From Lactobacillus amylovorus DSM 20531 (lineage in GTDB: Bacteria; Bacillota; Bacilli; Lactobacillales; Lactobacillaceae), in assembly GCF_002706375.1 (NCBI RefSeq), contig NZ_CP017706.1, positions 62,001 through 126,000 of the forward strand: a DNA stretch of 64,000 nt. The letters run 5' to 3'. Made by a program: the position numbers and the translations under genes. Under the pieces are notes generated by a model. That model did no database searches and had not been told where the DNA came from. It saw nothing but the letters and a program-made list of their open reading frames with translations. Numbering within the stretch: position 1 is the stretch's first letter; each line of letters begins with the position of its first letter. Positions 1 to 8,054 of the stretch are shown here, piece after piece.

Positions 1-184
1 TAAAGCCAATTTCAAAAGCACCGGGTACCCAGTAAACATCTATGTTATTTTCATTAATACCGAATTGCTTAAGAGTAGCTAATGCACCATCAACTAAGTG
101 ATGAGTAACAATTTCATTAAACTTAGAAGCTACAATAGCAATCTTTACGTCATTGTTTTCAAAATTACCTTCGTATACAGACAT
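1..184 (-). CDS. ribH: 6,7-dimethyl-8-ribityllumazine synthase, partial (C-terminus outside window)
   Basis: RibH condenses the RibA-derived pyrimidine with dihydroxybutanone phosphate to give lumazine, the step before riboflavin synthase, in the cytoplasm. Only about the first 60 residues are inside the window. They read MSVYEGNFENNDVKIAIVAS, followed by a KFNEIVTHHLVDGAL stretch and a YWVPGAFEIGF motif, which is typical of lumazine synthase. The ATG is at 182-184 with a GGAGAA ribosome site upstream. It is the last gene of the rib operon, 11 nt downstream of ribBA. Confidence 0.93.
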   Translation of the reverse strand, partial: MSVYEGNFENNDVKIAIVASKFNEIVTHHLVDGALATLKQFGINENNIDVYWVPGAFEIGF

Positions 185-195
185 TTCTTTTTCTC

Positions 196-1371
196 CTATA
201 AAGCTAATATGTGGTGGAATTTGTCGCGTTTAGTTTCAAGATAAGCATAATCAACATCATTGGCAGGTATTTCCAATGGGATTCGTTTGTTGATCTTGAT
301 ACCGTAATCTTCTAATTGACCAATCTTATCAGGATTGTTGGTTAATAAATCAATTTGATGAATTCCCATATCCTTTAAGATCTTAGCCGCAGTTTTATAA
401 TCTCTTTCATCAGGCTTGAAACCCAAAACCTTATTGGCATCGTAAGTGTCATATCCTTGATCTTGTAAAGCGTAGGCCTTCAACTTATTAGCTAAACCAA
501 TGCCACGACCTTCTTGACGTAGATAAAGGATCATGCCGCTACCGTTTTTCTCAATTTGTTTCATTGCATTATGCAATTGATCGCCACAATCACAACGCAT
601 TGAACCGAAAGTATCACCAGTCATACATTCAGAGTGAAGACGAACTAACATTGGCTTATTTGGATCAATTTTGCCTTTTAAAATTACGAGATTATTGTCA
701 TCCAAAGCTTTAATCTTAAAATCGCCATATTTAGTAGGGAAGTTTACAAAGTCTGACGGTTTACTCACTGCACTTTTAACGTATTCTTGCAATTCAGCAA
801 TTGTCAGAAATGGCATATGATGTTCTTTAGCAATTTCACGTAATTGTGGTCTTCTTGCCATGTGGCCATCAGCCTTCATAACTTCACAAATATAGGCAAC
901 AGGTTGTTCACCAGCTAATTTTGCCAAGGTAACTGAAGCTTCGGTGTGGCCGTTTCTTTCTAGAACAAGGCCATCTTTAGCAACCAATGGGAAACAGTGA
1001 CCTGGACGGAAGAAGTCTTCAGGTTTAGTAGTGGGATCTGCGATTGCTTTAATTGTAGCAGCACGATCATATGCTGAAATTCCTGTAGTAGTTGTCTTAT
1101 AATCAACACTAATCGTAAATGCAGTACCATAAGGATCGGTGTTATTAGATTCCATTTGTGGCAGCTTTAATCTTTCGGCAACTTCACGACCGACACTGGT
1201 GCAAAGCAAACCACGTGCATATTTGGTCATAAAATTAACATTCTCTGGGGTAACTTTCGAGCCAATACCAATCATGTCACCTTCGGATTCACGATCTTCA
1301 TCGTCAGCAACAATTACCAAGCCACCATTTTTCATCCATTGAATTGCATTTTGAATCTTCTTAACATCCAT
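196..1371 (-). CDS. ribBA: Bifunctional 3,4-dihydroxy-2-butanone-4-phosphate synthase / GTP cyclohydrolase II
   Basis: This 391-residue protein supplies both riboflavin precursors. The N-terminal half (about 1-200) is DHBP synthase, shown by the acidic metal/substrate motif VADDEDRESEGD near residue 22 and the HTEASV motif. The C-terminal half is GTP cyclohydrolase II, with the zinc-site cysteines in HSECMTGDTFGSMRCDCGD and the RQEGRGIGL substrate motif. The length is normal for the fused RibBA of Gram-positive bacteria. It sits between ribE and ribH with spacings of a few bases, so it is co-transcribed and presumably controlled by the FMN riboswitch upstream of ribD. Confidence 0.97.
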   Translation of the reverse strand: MDVKKIQNAIQWMKNGGLVIVADDEDRESEGDMIGIGSKVTPENVNFMTKYARGLLCTSVGREVAERLKLPQMESNNTDPYGTAFTISVDYKTTTTGISAYDRAATIKAIADPTTKPEDFFRPGHCFPLVAKDGLVLERNGHTEASVTLAKLAGEQPVAYICEVMKADGHMARRPQLREIAKEHHMPFLTIAELQEYVKSAVSKPSDFVNFPTKYGDFKIKALDDNNLVILKGKIDPNKPMLVRLHSECMTGDTFGSMRCDCGDQLHNAMKQIEKNGSGMILYLRQEGRGIGLANKLKAYALQDQGYDTYDANKVLGFKPDERDYKTAAKILKDMGIHQIDLLTNNPDKIGQLEDYGIKINKRIPLEIPANDVDYAYLETKRDKFHHILAL

Positions 1372-1373
1372 TT

Positions 1374-1970
1374 TTAATTCTCCCTACTTAAATTTTTTTG
1401 CACATACTTACCAAGAATATCTGTTTCAAGATTTACTACATCGCCAGCTTTTAGGCTGGATAAATTAGTTTCATCTTGAGTATGTGGAATTAGACCAACA
1501 GAAAATTTATTATCTTTTACATCCATCACAGTTAGACTAACGCCATTTAAGGCGACGCTACCTTGTGGCACGATTTGCTTATCAAGGTGATTAGGAATTG
1601 AAAACCATAGTTCAATTGCATTTTCGTTAATATGACTATCAGTTACATGAATGACATCGTCAACATGACCAGTAACGATATGTCCTTCAAAGCTAGAGTC
1701 AGCTTTCATAGCTTGCTCAACATTGACATCATCGTTAACCTTTAAATCTTTAAAAGTAGTCTTTTCAAAAGTCTGTGGCATCATAGTAACCTGAAATTCA
1801 TTAGGTTCAACTTTTTCAGCAGTTAAACATGTTCCATTAACTGCAATCGAATCACCAATTTTAATATCGGATAATAGGCCGGTAGGATAAGTGACGGTCA
1901 TTGTGATAGTTTCATCTTTTTTATTAATTTCTGCAATTTTGGCTTTGCCTGCAACTACACCACTAAACAT
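1374..1970 (-). CDS. ribE: Riboflavin synthase, alpha chain
   Basis: It dismutates two lumazine molecules to riboflavin. The two homologous lumazine-binding barrels are visible: MFSGVV...GDSIAVNGTCLTA in the N half and GSVALNGVSLTVMDV...GLIPHT in the C half. I chose the ATG of MFSGVV (1968-1970) and not the ATG 18 nt upstream, because AAAGGA sits at the right distance and MFSG is the family's usual start. The start codon overlaps the end of ribD by 8 nt, so the two are probably translationally coupled. The product is 198 residues, a normal size. Confidence 0.96.
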   Translation of the reverse strand: MFSGVVAGKAKIAEINKKDETITMTVTYPTGLLSDIKIGDSIAVNGTCLTAEKVEPNEFQVTMMPQTFEKTTFKDLKVNDDVNVEQAMKADSSFEGHIVTGHVDDVIHVTDSHINENAIELWFSIPNHLDKQIVPQGSVALNGVSLTVMDVKDNKFSVGLIPHTQDETNLSSLKAGDVVNLETDILGKYVQKNLSREN

Positions 1971-3021
1971 TTTTATTCCTTTCATCAATTCTTACATTAT
2001 TACCCAATTGCTTAATGTCTACTTCATCAAAGTGATGTGATGAAGTAGGTACAGTACCAGAAACTCCGTTTGCACCGATAAGGTCTGGTGAAATGTAGGT
2101 AATCATTTCATTTATAAAAAAGTTATCTAAGAATGATTTCTCCAAAGTAGGACCACCTTCAACATAAATTGATTGAATTTCCTTTTTACTCAATTCAGCA
2201 ATCAGATCAGATAAATCATTATTTTTAGTTAGGAAGCATTGTATATTTTGATTCAAATTGTGATTTGCTAAAGATTTATTTTGAGTAAAAATCCAAGTTG
2301 GATTGTCATCATTGAGAAGAGTTAAATCTAAATGCTCTAACAAACGTCCTCGTCGATCAAGAACTATCCTGATTGGCGGATAGTCAGTTGAAGCCGTAGT
2401 TAATAAACTAGGATTATCAATAATCGCAGTAGAACTACCAATTACAATTGCCTGGTAATCTGCTCGTTCGCGGTGAACTTGCTCATAAACTTCGTGATTG
2501 GTAATTGCAGTTCGCTGATTCAAACCGGCACTTACTTTATAGTCAAGTGAGGTAGCTTGCTTTAAAGTAATCCAAGGACGGTCATTTTTGTAAAAATAGT
2601 TATAATGCTCGTTTAACTTTTTTCCTTCAGCGTTTAACACGCCAGTTGTGACCTCAATGCCATTTTCTTTTAAAGTGGCAATTCCTTTACCAGTTACTAA
2701 TTTATGAGGATCAACTTCCGCAATCACAACACGTTTGATATGACTATCGACAATCAATTGTGAACAGGGTGGCTGTTTTCCAAAGTGGTTGCAAGGTTCT
2801 AAAGTTACGTAAAGAGTTGAATTGAATAATTGTTCTGGGGTTAGTTTGGAAATAGCATCTCGTTCAGCATGTGGCTTACCATAATGATGGTGATATCCGG
2901 TAGCGAGAACTTGATCATTTTTAACAATCACAGCACCAACTAATGGATTCTTCCATGTTTGGTGTCTGCCTTTTTGTGCCTCATGCAGGGCAAGCTGCAT
3001 GAAGTGTTCATCTTTTTCCAT
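1963..3021 (-). CDS. ribD: Riboflavin biosynthesis deaminase/reductase
   Basis: RibD deaminates the GTP cyclohydrolase II product and then reduces its ribosyl side chain. The N-terminal cytidine-deaminase-like zinc domain shows HAERDAI (about residue 52) and LEPCNHFGKQPPC. The C-terminal reductase domain (about 145-350) follows, with the GPTLEKSFLD motif near the end. The open frame extends to a GTG at 3030, but the ATG at 3019-3021 has GGGAG at good spacing and gives the usual MEKDEHFMQLAL start. It is the first gene of the operon, directly below the riboswitch. Confidence 0.96.
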   Translation of the reverse strand: MEKDEHFMQLALHEAQKGRHQTWKNPLVGAVIVKNDQVLATGYHHHYGKPHAERDAISKLTPEQLFNSTLYVTLEPCNHFGKQPPCSQLIVDSHIKRVVIAEVDPHKLVTGKGIATLKENGIEVTTGVLNAEGKKLNEHYNYFYKNDRPWITLKQATSLDYKVSAGLNQRTAITNHEVYEQVHRERADYQAIVIGSSTAIIDNPSLLTTASTDYPPIRIVLDRRGRLLEHLDLTLLNDDNPTWIFTQNKSLANHNLNQNIQCFLTKNNDLSDLIAELSKKEIQSIYVEGGPTLEKSFLDNFFINEMITYISPDLIGANGVSGTVPTSSHHFDEVDIKQLGNNVRIDERNKNV

Positions 3022-3044
3022 GTATTTCACTCCCTTTTCAGAAC

Positions 3045-3076
3045 AAAAAAAGAGTCTCGAATTTCTTCGAGACTCT
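3045..3076 (-). terminator. Intrinsic terminator of the FMN riboswitch expression platform
   Basis: A perfect 11-bp stem (AGAGTCTCGAA pairing with TTCGAGACTCT, 4-nt loop) is followed on the minus strand by a run of T. It lies between the FMN aptamer and ribD, so it is the likely off-state terminator when FMN binds. Confidence 0.88.
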
Positions 3077-3129
3077 CGTCATTATTATCATAAGCAAAAT
3101 AAGTGCAACGCAAAAAAGCGCAGACTCAT

Positions 3130-3242
3130 TCTTCTTCTACCATCTAGACTATAACTATCGGTACCCATTGGGATTCAACCGCTTAATGCGGGTTGCGGAC
3201 TTTACCGCCGGTCGGGAATTTCACCCTGCCTCGAAGAACATT
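3130..3242 (-). promoter_or_regulatory. FMN riboswitch (RFN element) upstream of ribD
   Basis: Read on the minus strand, the region contains the conserved RFN blocks GGCAGGGTGAAATTCCCGAC, CGGCGGTAAAGTCCGC, and a distal GGGTACCGATAGTTATAGTC...GATGGTAGAAGAAGAA block. FMN binding should favour the terminator at 3045-3076 and shut down ribD-ribE-ribBA-ribH. Confidence 0.96.
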
Positions 3243-3258
3243 TATTCAATTCGCTTTT

Positions 3259-3287
3259 ATAATATATTTCTTATTACGCGTTGTCAA
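3259..3287 (-). promoter_or_regulatory. Promoter of the rib operon
   Basis: On the minus strand there is a perfect -35 TTGACA (3282-3287), a 17-nt spacer and a near-perfect -10 TATTAT (3259-3264). Transcription would start about ten bases before the riboswitch. Confidence 0.88.
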
Positions 3288-3301
3288 TTGAAATTTTAAG
3301 T

Positions 3302-3390
3302 TTAGAATCTATCAGCCTTTGACCAAACATCCTGAATATCTTGAATTAACGGTATTACACGGTCTTTGTTTAAAAATAAAAAATTTTTTA
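3302..3390 (-). pseudogene. Remnant of a LysR-type regulator C-terminus
   Basis: A minus-strand frame ends with NKDRVIPLIQDIQDVWSKAD and a stop at 3302-3304. This resembles the C-terminal tail of the LysR remnant at 24.0 kb (KNRLMPLISSLQDQWAKVD). Upstream the frame meets a stop within about 30 codons and no helix-turn-helix is found. It is judged a short gene fossil; the similarity is by eye only. Confidence 0.4.
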
Positions 3391-3513
3391 TACTCTACGT
3401 AAACCGCATACTACCATACTGTATTTTGAATTTTAAATTACTACATTTACGATTAAGATAATAACTGTAAGTTGAAACAAGTTAAAGAATTCTATTCAGG
3501 GGAGATAAGAAAT

Positions 3514-3759
3514 ATGACAGACATTCCAAAGATTAAGTTAAATGATGGCAATGAAATTCCGCAATCGGTTTTTGGTGTATTCCAAATTCCTAACCATGAT
3601 GATGCAGTAAAGGCAGTAGAATCTGCAATTAGCAACGGCTATCGTTTGATTGATACTGCCGAAGCTTACAACAACCAAACTGCTGTTGGTGAAGCAATCA
3701 AGAACAGCGACGTTAACCGTGACGACATTTCCTTAACGACCAAGTTGCGGTATTTTTAA
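3514..3759 (+). pseudogene. Aldo/keto reductase, N-terminal fragment only
   Basis: The frame starts at ATG 3514 behind GGGGAGA and encodes the first ~77 residues of an NADPH-dependent aldo/keto reductase ([17 protein letters not shown], then [14 protein letters not shown] with the catalytic Asp and Tyr, then SLTTKL with the catalytic Lys). Just after TTKL the sequence switches into a different gene and the frame stops at 3759. Roughly 200 C-terminal residues are missing, including the catalytic His. The intact paralogue is at 4873-5730. A deletion fused this gene to the next one around 3741-3747. Confidence 0.85.
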
Positions 3760-4202
3760 TCACTTTCTTTATAGTTGCCGACTTTTGGTATGACCTGCAT
3801 TTGTCGTTCTCATATTATATTTTTAGACCGACAAAAACAGTGGCGATTATGGACTTTCTGCTGTTAGCGGATCTATCTCTTTTTCCGGTAATGACCAAAT
3901 GGATCATGGCTGAGACCTCAACTTTTGCAGTAGTTAATTTTGGTGTTGTCTTTTTAATTGCAAAAGTAGTTGAAATTCTGACTCAATATTTTGTGGCAAA
4001 AGAGACGGTGAAGGATTCACAAATAATGCGAATTGTTATGAATAAATCATTTGTAATACGAAGCGTATTTGATCTAGTTATTAATATTATTTTGATAATC
4101 ATGTCTCTTTATATTCCAAGAGTAGCAATGATTTTGTATCTGATTATTCCAGTGATTTCATTTATTTTCCCTAATCGAATTAGATTAACCAATAAAGATT
4201 AA
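3741..4202 (+). pseudogene. Membrane protein, C-terminal fragment (TMEM175/DUF1211-like)
   Basis: From about 3741, in a frame different from the aldo/keto reductase fragment, the sequence reads [20 protein letters not shown] and continues through further hydrophobic segments to IFPNRIRLTNKD. A transmembrane segment followed by an FWYDLH-type motif resembles the TMEM175/DUF1211 potassium-channel-like family, but this assignment is tentative. There is no 5' part, promoter or ribosome site. A possible TTG at 3801 has no Shine-Dalgarno sequence. It is a 3' gene remnant brought next to the reductase fragment by deletion. Confidence 0.6.
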
Positions 4203-4207
4203 TATTC

Positions 4208-4236
4208 AAGGCACTTTTTAAGAAGTGTCTTTTTGT
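4208..4236 (+). terminator. Intrinsic terminator
   Basis: AAGGCACTT pairs with AAGTGTCTT (one G-U pair) and is followed by TTTTGTTTT. It was the terminator of the truncated membrane-protein gene. Confidence 0.7.
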
Positions 4237-4309
4237 TTTGGGTCGAATTATTAGTACTTGTAAGAAAAAGATGCTACAATTAAAGAAAGCGGTTTAAAGG
4301 AGGCTTTAT

Positions 4310-4777
4310 ATGAAATATACCAAAACAAAAGAAATTTTAAATCAAGCAGTTGCTGATTTAACTCAACTTATCATGATTACTCGTCAACAGCATTGGTACA
4401 TGAGAGGCCCAAACTTTTTGAAACTTCACCCATACCTCGACGATGTTATGGACGAGCTTGATGAACAAAGAGATTTAATTTCGGAAAGATTAATTACCAT
4501 TGATGGGTCACCTTATTCAAGTTTATCTGAAGTATTGAAACATACTAAACTAGAAGACAAGCCTGGGGAATGGGACATTTCGACTAAAGATAGATTCAAG
4601 ACCATTATTGCTGGCTACCGCTATTTAGATAAGCTTTATGAAGAAGGAATTAAAGCTAGTGATGAAGAAGGGGACTACGGTAGCAACGATATTTTGACTA
4701 GCTGTCATACGGATATCGAAAAGAGAATCTGGATGATGCAAGCTGAGATTAATGAAGCTCCTGAAATCGATAAGTAA
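4310..4777 (+). CDS. dps: Dps-family ferritin-like DNA protection protein
   Basis: Dps dodecamers oxidise and store iron using peroxide and protect DNA. The 155-residue protein carries the whole inter-subunit ferroxidase set with E. coli spacing: His28, His40, Asp44, Asp55 and Glu59, in QQHWYMRGPNFLKLH and DELDEQRDLISER. The length is normal. The start ATG follows AAAGGAGG. It stands alone, with a terminator upstream and about 95 nt before the next gene. A TACAAT -10 hexamer lies at about 4275, but the -35 is weak. Confidence 0.94.
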   Translation: MKYTKTKEILNQAVADLTQLIMITRQQHWYMRGPNFLKLHPYLDDVMDELDEQRDLISERLITIDGSPYSSLSEVLKHTKLEDKPGEWDISTKDRFKTIIAGYRYLDKLYEEGIKASDEEGDYGSNDILTSCHTDIEKRIWMMQAEINEAPEIDK

Positions 4778-4872
4778 CTAATGAAACTTTCTAGGTCGCT
4801 TTTTAGCGCTTACAAAGCTTTTTAGTTTATACTTAATGTAATTACTTATAAATATATAATTTAGGAGAAAAC

Positions 4873-5730
4873 ATGAAATTTAATTCTTTACAAGATACAT
4901 ACACACTTAATAACGGTGTGAAGATTCCAATTATTGGTTTTGGTACTTGGCAAACTCCAGATGGTGAAGTTGCTGAAAAATCTGTTTTGACAGCTTTGAA
5001 TGCTGGCTATCGTCATATCGATACTGCTAAGGCATATGGTAACGAAGATAGTGTTGGAGCAGCTATTCAAAAGAGTGGTATTAACCGTCATGAATTGTTT
5101 GTTACTACCAAGTTATGGAACTCAGATCATGGCTATGAAAAGACTAAGAAGGCCATCGATCAAAGTTTACTTGACTTAAAGCTTGATTATCTTGATATGT
5201 ACTTGATTCACTGGCCAAACCCAGCTAACATGCGTGATCATTGGGCTGAACTTAATTCTGAGAGTTGGAGAGCTATGGAAGAAGCTGTTCAAGCAGGTAA
5301 GATTCGTGCGATTGGTGTATCTAACTTTAGAAAACGTCACCTTGATGCATTAATGGAAAATGCTGAGATTAGGCCTGTAGTAAATCAAATTTTCTTAAAC
5401 CCAAGTGATTTACAACCTGAAGTTGTTGCTGAGAATAAGAAGCTTGATTTACTTAGTGAAGCATACAGTCCACTTGGAACTGGTGGTTTGTTAGGTAATG
5501 ATGTAGTAAAAGAAGTTGCTGCAAATTATGGCAAGTCTCCAGCACAAGTATTGATTAGATGGTCATTACAACATGGTTTCTTGCCACTTCCAAAGTCAGT
5601 TCACCCAGAATATATTAAGGCTAATGCAGATGTATTTGATTTTGAAATTAGTCCTGAAGATATGACCAAACTTGATGGTCTTCATGGTGCAGCTGGCGTA
5701 GCAAACGATCCAGATAAGGTTAACTTTTAA
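4873..5730 (+). CDS. Aldo/keto reductase (diketogulonate reductase-like)
   Basis: A cytosolic NADPH-dependent carbonyl reductase of the AKR superfamily, 285 residues. The catalytic tetrad is complete: Asp50 and Tyr55 in HIDTAKAYGNE, Lys80 in VTTKLWNS, His113 in YLIHWPNP. The C-terminal cofactor region includes PLPKSV. The closest match by eye is the 2,5-diketo-D-gluconate reductase group, but the substrate cannot be read from sequence. AGGAGAA precedes the ATG. It is monocistronic, with a terminator immediately downstream. A truncated paralogue lies at 3514. Confidence 0.93.
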   Translation: MKFNSLQDTYTLNNGVKIPIIGFGTWQTPDGEVAEKSVLTALNAGYRHIDTAKAYGNEDSVGAAIQKSGINRHELFVTTKLWNSDHGYEKTKKAIDQSLLDLKLDYLDMYLIHWPNPANMRDHWAELNSESWRAMEEAVQAGKIRAIGVSNFRKRHLDALMENAEIRPVVNQIFLNPSDLQPEVVAENKKLDLLSEAYSPLGTGGLLGNDVVKEVAANYGKSPAQVLIRWSLQHGFLPLPKSVHPEYIKANADVFDFEISPEDMTKLDGLHGAAGVANDPDKVNF

Positions 5731-5744
5731 TAGATAAAATAATA

Positions 5745-5786
5745 AACGTTCGATTTCTGTCAAAATGCAGAAGTTGAGCGTTTTTT
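5745..5786. terminator. Intrinsic terminator between convergent genes
   Basis: AACGTTCGATTTCTG pairs imperfectly with CAGAAGTTGAGCGTT, followed by TTTT on the plus strand. It ends the aldo/keto reductase gene and may also serve the convergent acetyltransferase. Confidence 0.75.
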
Positions 5787-5790
5787 GTAG

Positions 5791-6237
5791 TTAAAGTCTC
5801 TTTTGTAAATAAATCATATCTACAAGTTGTTTTCCAACTTCGAAGATTGGATGGTCGTAATTATCAACGAAGAAATTTCGTTTGCGACCACTAACTTTGA
5901 AATCAATTTTTTCATAAAAAGGCAAGGTGAGAGGACTATCACCAGTGCCAACTTGAAGAATATCGAACTGACCACGATATTTTTGTTCAATGAATTCAAC
6001 GAGTTTTTGTGCATAGCCCTGATGTTGGAAGTCTGGATTAGTGGCTAAATTCTTTATTTCTAAAATTTTGTTACCTTCATCAGTGACAACACATTCTGAG
6101 ATAGCTGTATCATCTTGAAACAAGACATACATCTTACCCCGGTCAAGGTATTTATCTACCATGCTTTCTTGCTCATCAGCCAGAAGGAGTAGAGAAAGAT
6201 ATTGTTTTTTGTTAGTTATAATTTTTTTGATCTTCAT
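5791..6237 (-). CDS. GNAT-family N-acetyltransferase
   Basis: A roughly 148-residue acetyl-CoA-dependent acetyltransferase. Motif A is visible as IKNLATNPDFQHQGYAQKLVEFIE, followed by motif B near LPFYEKIDFKVSGRKRNFF. The frame opens at 6285, but the ATG at 6235-6237 (MKIKKI) fits the family better. Its ribosome site (GGTGGT, about 12 nt upstream) is weak, so the start is uncertain. The substrate is unknown. Confidence 0.8.
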   Translation of the reverse strand: MKIKKIITNKKQYLSLLLLADEQESMVDKYLDRGKMYVLFQDDTAISECVVTDEGNKILEIKNLATNPDFQHQGYAQKLVEFIEQKYRGQFDILQVGTGDSPLTLPFYEKIDFKVSGRKRNFFVDNYDHPIFEVGKQLVDMIYLQKRL

Positions 6238-6313
6238 AGCTACTAAGATACCACCATAATAAAAAATCTCATAATTATTAGACATTAATCTAGTAATTGT
6301 GAGATCTTTTGGT

Positions 6314-6868
6314 TTAAGCTTTTACAATTTTACCTGCAGCAATAGGTAAAGTAGTGTGAGCATCGTAACTCATTACATCGCCTTTAACAGAATCAGGCAA
6401 CTTTAAATCGGCTGGCACACCGTGGACATAAACAACACGTTTATCTAATTGAAGGTCAGTTGAACCGAAGGCTTCTTTAAACTTAGCTTGAAGCTTATCT
6501 AAAGGAACATCAACTTCATATTCGTAGTGGCCATTTTCATCAGCAACTGGATAACCATCGTGAGGGATTTTCATGTCTTCTGGAGCACTATCTAATGGCA
6601 CCATTGTTGTACCTGAAACTGGCTCTGTTTCTGGTAAGTCAATATAACCATCATAGTTAACATCTTGCGCCATGGTTGGAACTTGTGCATCCCTGCCATC
6701 AGGGAAACCATGGAAGTGTTCCCAGTGTTCGATGTTCTTAGGATTATCGAACATCTCAACCTTAATATGAAGCTTATCGCCATTTTCGGTAAATTCGGCA
6801 GTTCCATGTGGATTAACACCAATCTTGTCAGTATTTAAAGCAGTAATCTTAGCAATGTATTTAGTCAT
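6314..6868 (-). CDS. Conserved protein of unknown function with an EF-hand-like loop
   Basis: 184 residues, acidic, with no signal peptide or membrane segment. I do not recognise the family. Visible features are a histidine cluster HWEHFHGFPDGRD near residue 47, a DVNYDGYIDLPE stretch resembling a calcium-binding EF-hand loop (DxNxDGxID), and a C-terminal VYVHGVP motif. The paired HxH...G motifs faintly recall CHRD or Cu/Zn-SOD-like beta folds, which is speculative. AAAGGAAG precedes the ATG. A perfect TTGAT-N4-ATCAA palindrome lies 71-84 nt upstream, so an oxygen- or redox-related role is possible but unproven. Confidence 0.75.
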   Translation of the reverse strand: MTKYIAKITALNTDKIGVNPHGTAEFTENGDKLHIKVEMFDNPKNIEHWEHFHGFPDGRDAQVPTMAQDVNYDGYIDLPETEPVSGTTMVPLDSAPEDMKIPHDGYPVADENGHYEYEVDVPLDKLQAKFKEAFGSTDLQLDKRVVYVHGVPADLKLPDSVKGDVMSYDAHTTLPIAAGKIVKA

Positions 6869-6938
6869 AATGATTCTTCCTTTCGTTTAGTTTTCTTACT
6901 TGTTGACTACAGTATAGGATCGATAATTTAAATAAAAA

Positions 6939-6952
6939 TTGATCTAGATCAA
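6939..6952. promoter_or_regulatory. Perfect palindrome of the CRP/FNR operator type
   Basis: TTGATCTAGATCAA is a perfect 14-bp dyad matching the TTGAT-N4-ATCAA consensus of CRP/FNR/FLP-family regulators. It lies upstream of the minus-strand gene starting at 6868 and also upstream of the plus-strand DUF915 remnant. Confidence 0.45.
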
Positions 6953-7081
6953 GAAAACTTAAAATGATAAAAAATATTCCCATAGCTTTAGCTATCGAAA
7001 AGCAATCTAAATAGGTATTTCACATTATGAGTTCTTTTAAGTAAGATTTATTTATAAATAAATCTTAGAAAGAGGATTTGA

Positions 7082-7970
7082 ATGAAGAAAAAGCATATTG
7101 GATAAGTGCGATTATCGTCATCATTTTGATAATCGCCGGCGTTTTTGCATTTAATAAGCATCAACAACAAGAAAATGATGTGCAGTCTATTATAAAAACC
7201 AAAGTCACTAGTAAAAATATCCCTACGTTCTTCTTCCATGGCTGGGGAAGCAGCTATCATGCTGAAGAAGATATGACAGTCGCCATTAAAAACGCTGGTG
7301 TATCTAACACAATAGTTCGAGTAAACGTCAATAAAAATGGTCAAGCAAAGATAATTGGAAAAATTACTAAAAATGCGAAGAACCCACTTGTAGAAGTTAA
7401 CTTTGCCGACAATAAGTTGACTAATGCTCATGGTTCATATACCAAGTACCAAGGCATATTATTCAATAGGTGCAAGATATGTCAAATGTAGTTAATGATT
7501 AATACGGTTACCACCAGATTAACGTTGTATCTCACTCAATGGGTAATCTAGAATTTGCTAACTACATTCGTCGTTACCACGCGCAAAAAGATTTTCCTGG
7601 TGTTGAACACTGGGTATCCATGGCTAGACATTATGATGGTATCGTCGGCATCAACGACGAACCTACCAAAACGAAGATTGATGCTAAAACGGGTAAGCCT
7701 AGCCGAATGGAACCGGAATATCGCGCACTATTAAGTCTTAGAAATATTTTTCCTCGTGAAACCAATGTGTTAAACATTTTTGGTAATCTAGAAAATGGCA
7801 CAAATTCTGATGGTGATGTGACCAATGCATCGGCTAAATCATTGAAATATTTAATCAATGGTCGTGCCAAATCATATCAAGAATTAATGATCCGCGGTCG
7901 AGGCGGTCAACATAGTGCACTGCACAATAACAGCCAAGTTACCAAGGCATTGATTAGATTCATTTGGTAA
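7082..7970 (+). pseudogene. Alpha/beta hydrolase, DUF915 family, disrupted
   Basis: The family is recognised from FFFHGWGSSYHAEEDM, the nucleophile elbow VVSHSMGN and the C-terminal GQHSALHNNSQV with the catalytic His. The natural start is ATG 7082 (MKKKHIG) behind AGAGGA. That frame breaks within eight codons and the membrane segment continues in another frame. A second frameshift lies near 7465 and an in-frame TAA at 7500-7502 (before YGYHQINVV). With at least three lesions it cannot make the full ~290-residue membrane-anchored hydrolase. A related damaged copy is at 19.8 kb. Confidence 0.88.
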
Positions 7971-7992
7971 AAAATGAAGATTATTAATAAAA

Positions 7993-8017
7993 GCATCCCT
8001 AGTAATGGGGATATTTT
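7993..8017 (+). terminator. Weak intrinsic terminator
   Basis: ATCCC pairs with GGGAT around a short loop, followed by ATTTTTG. It lies directly after the DUF915 remnant. Confidence 0.45.
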
Positions 8018-8054
8018 TGTAGTGTATACTTAAAGAAAAAATAAGGGGGTTTAT

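Noticed and set aside
1139..1342. Open frame antisense to ribBA
   Set aside because: A shadow of the real gene: no ribosome site, no homology, opposite strand of a well-supported CDS. The same reasoning removes the other antisense frames inside parE, parC, carB, fhs, rarA and the IS.
7048..7431. Minus-strand open frame over the DUF915 remnant
   Set aside because: It mirrors the plus-strand hydrolase sequence, which has clear family motifs.
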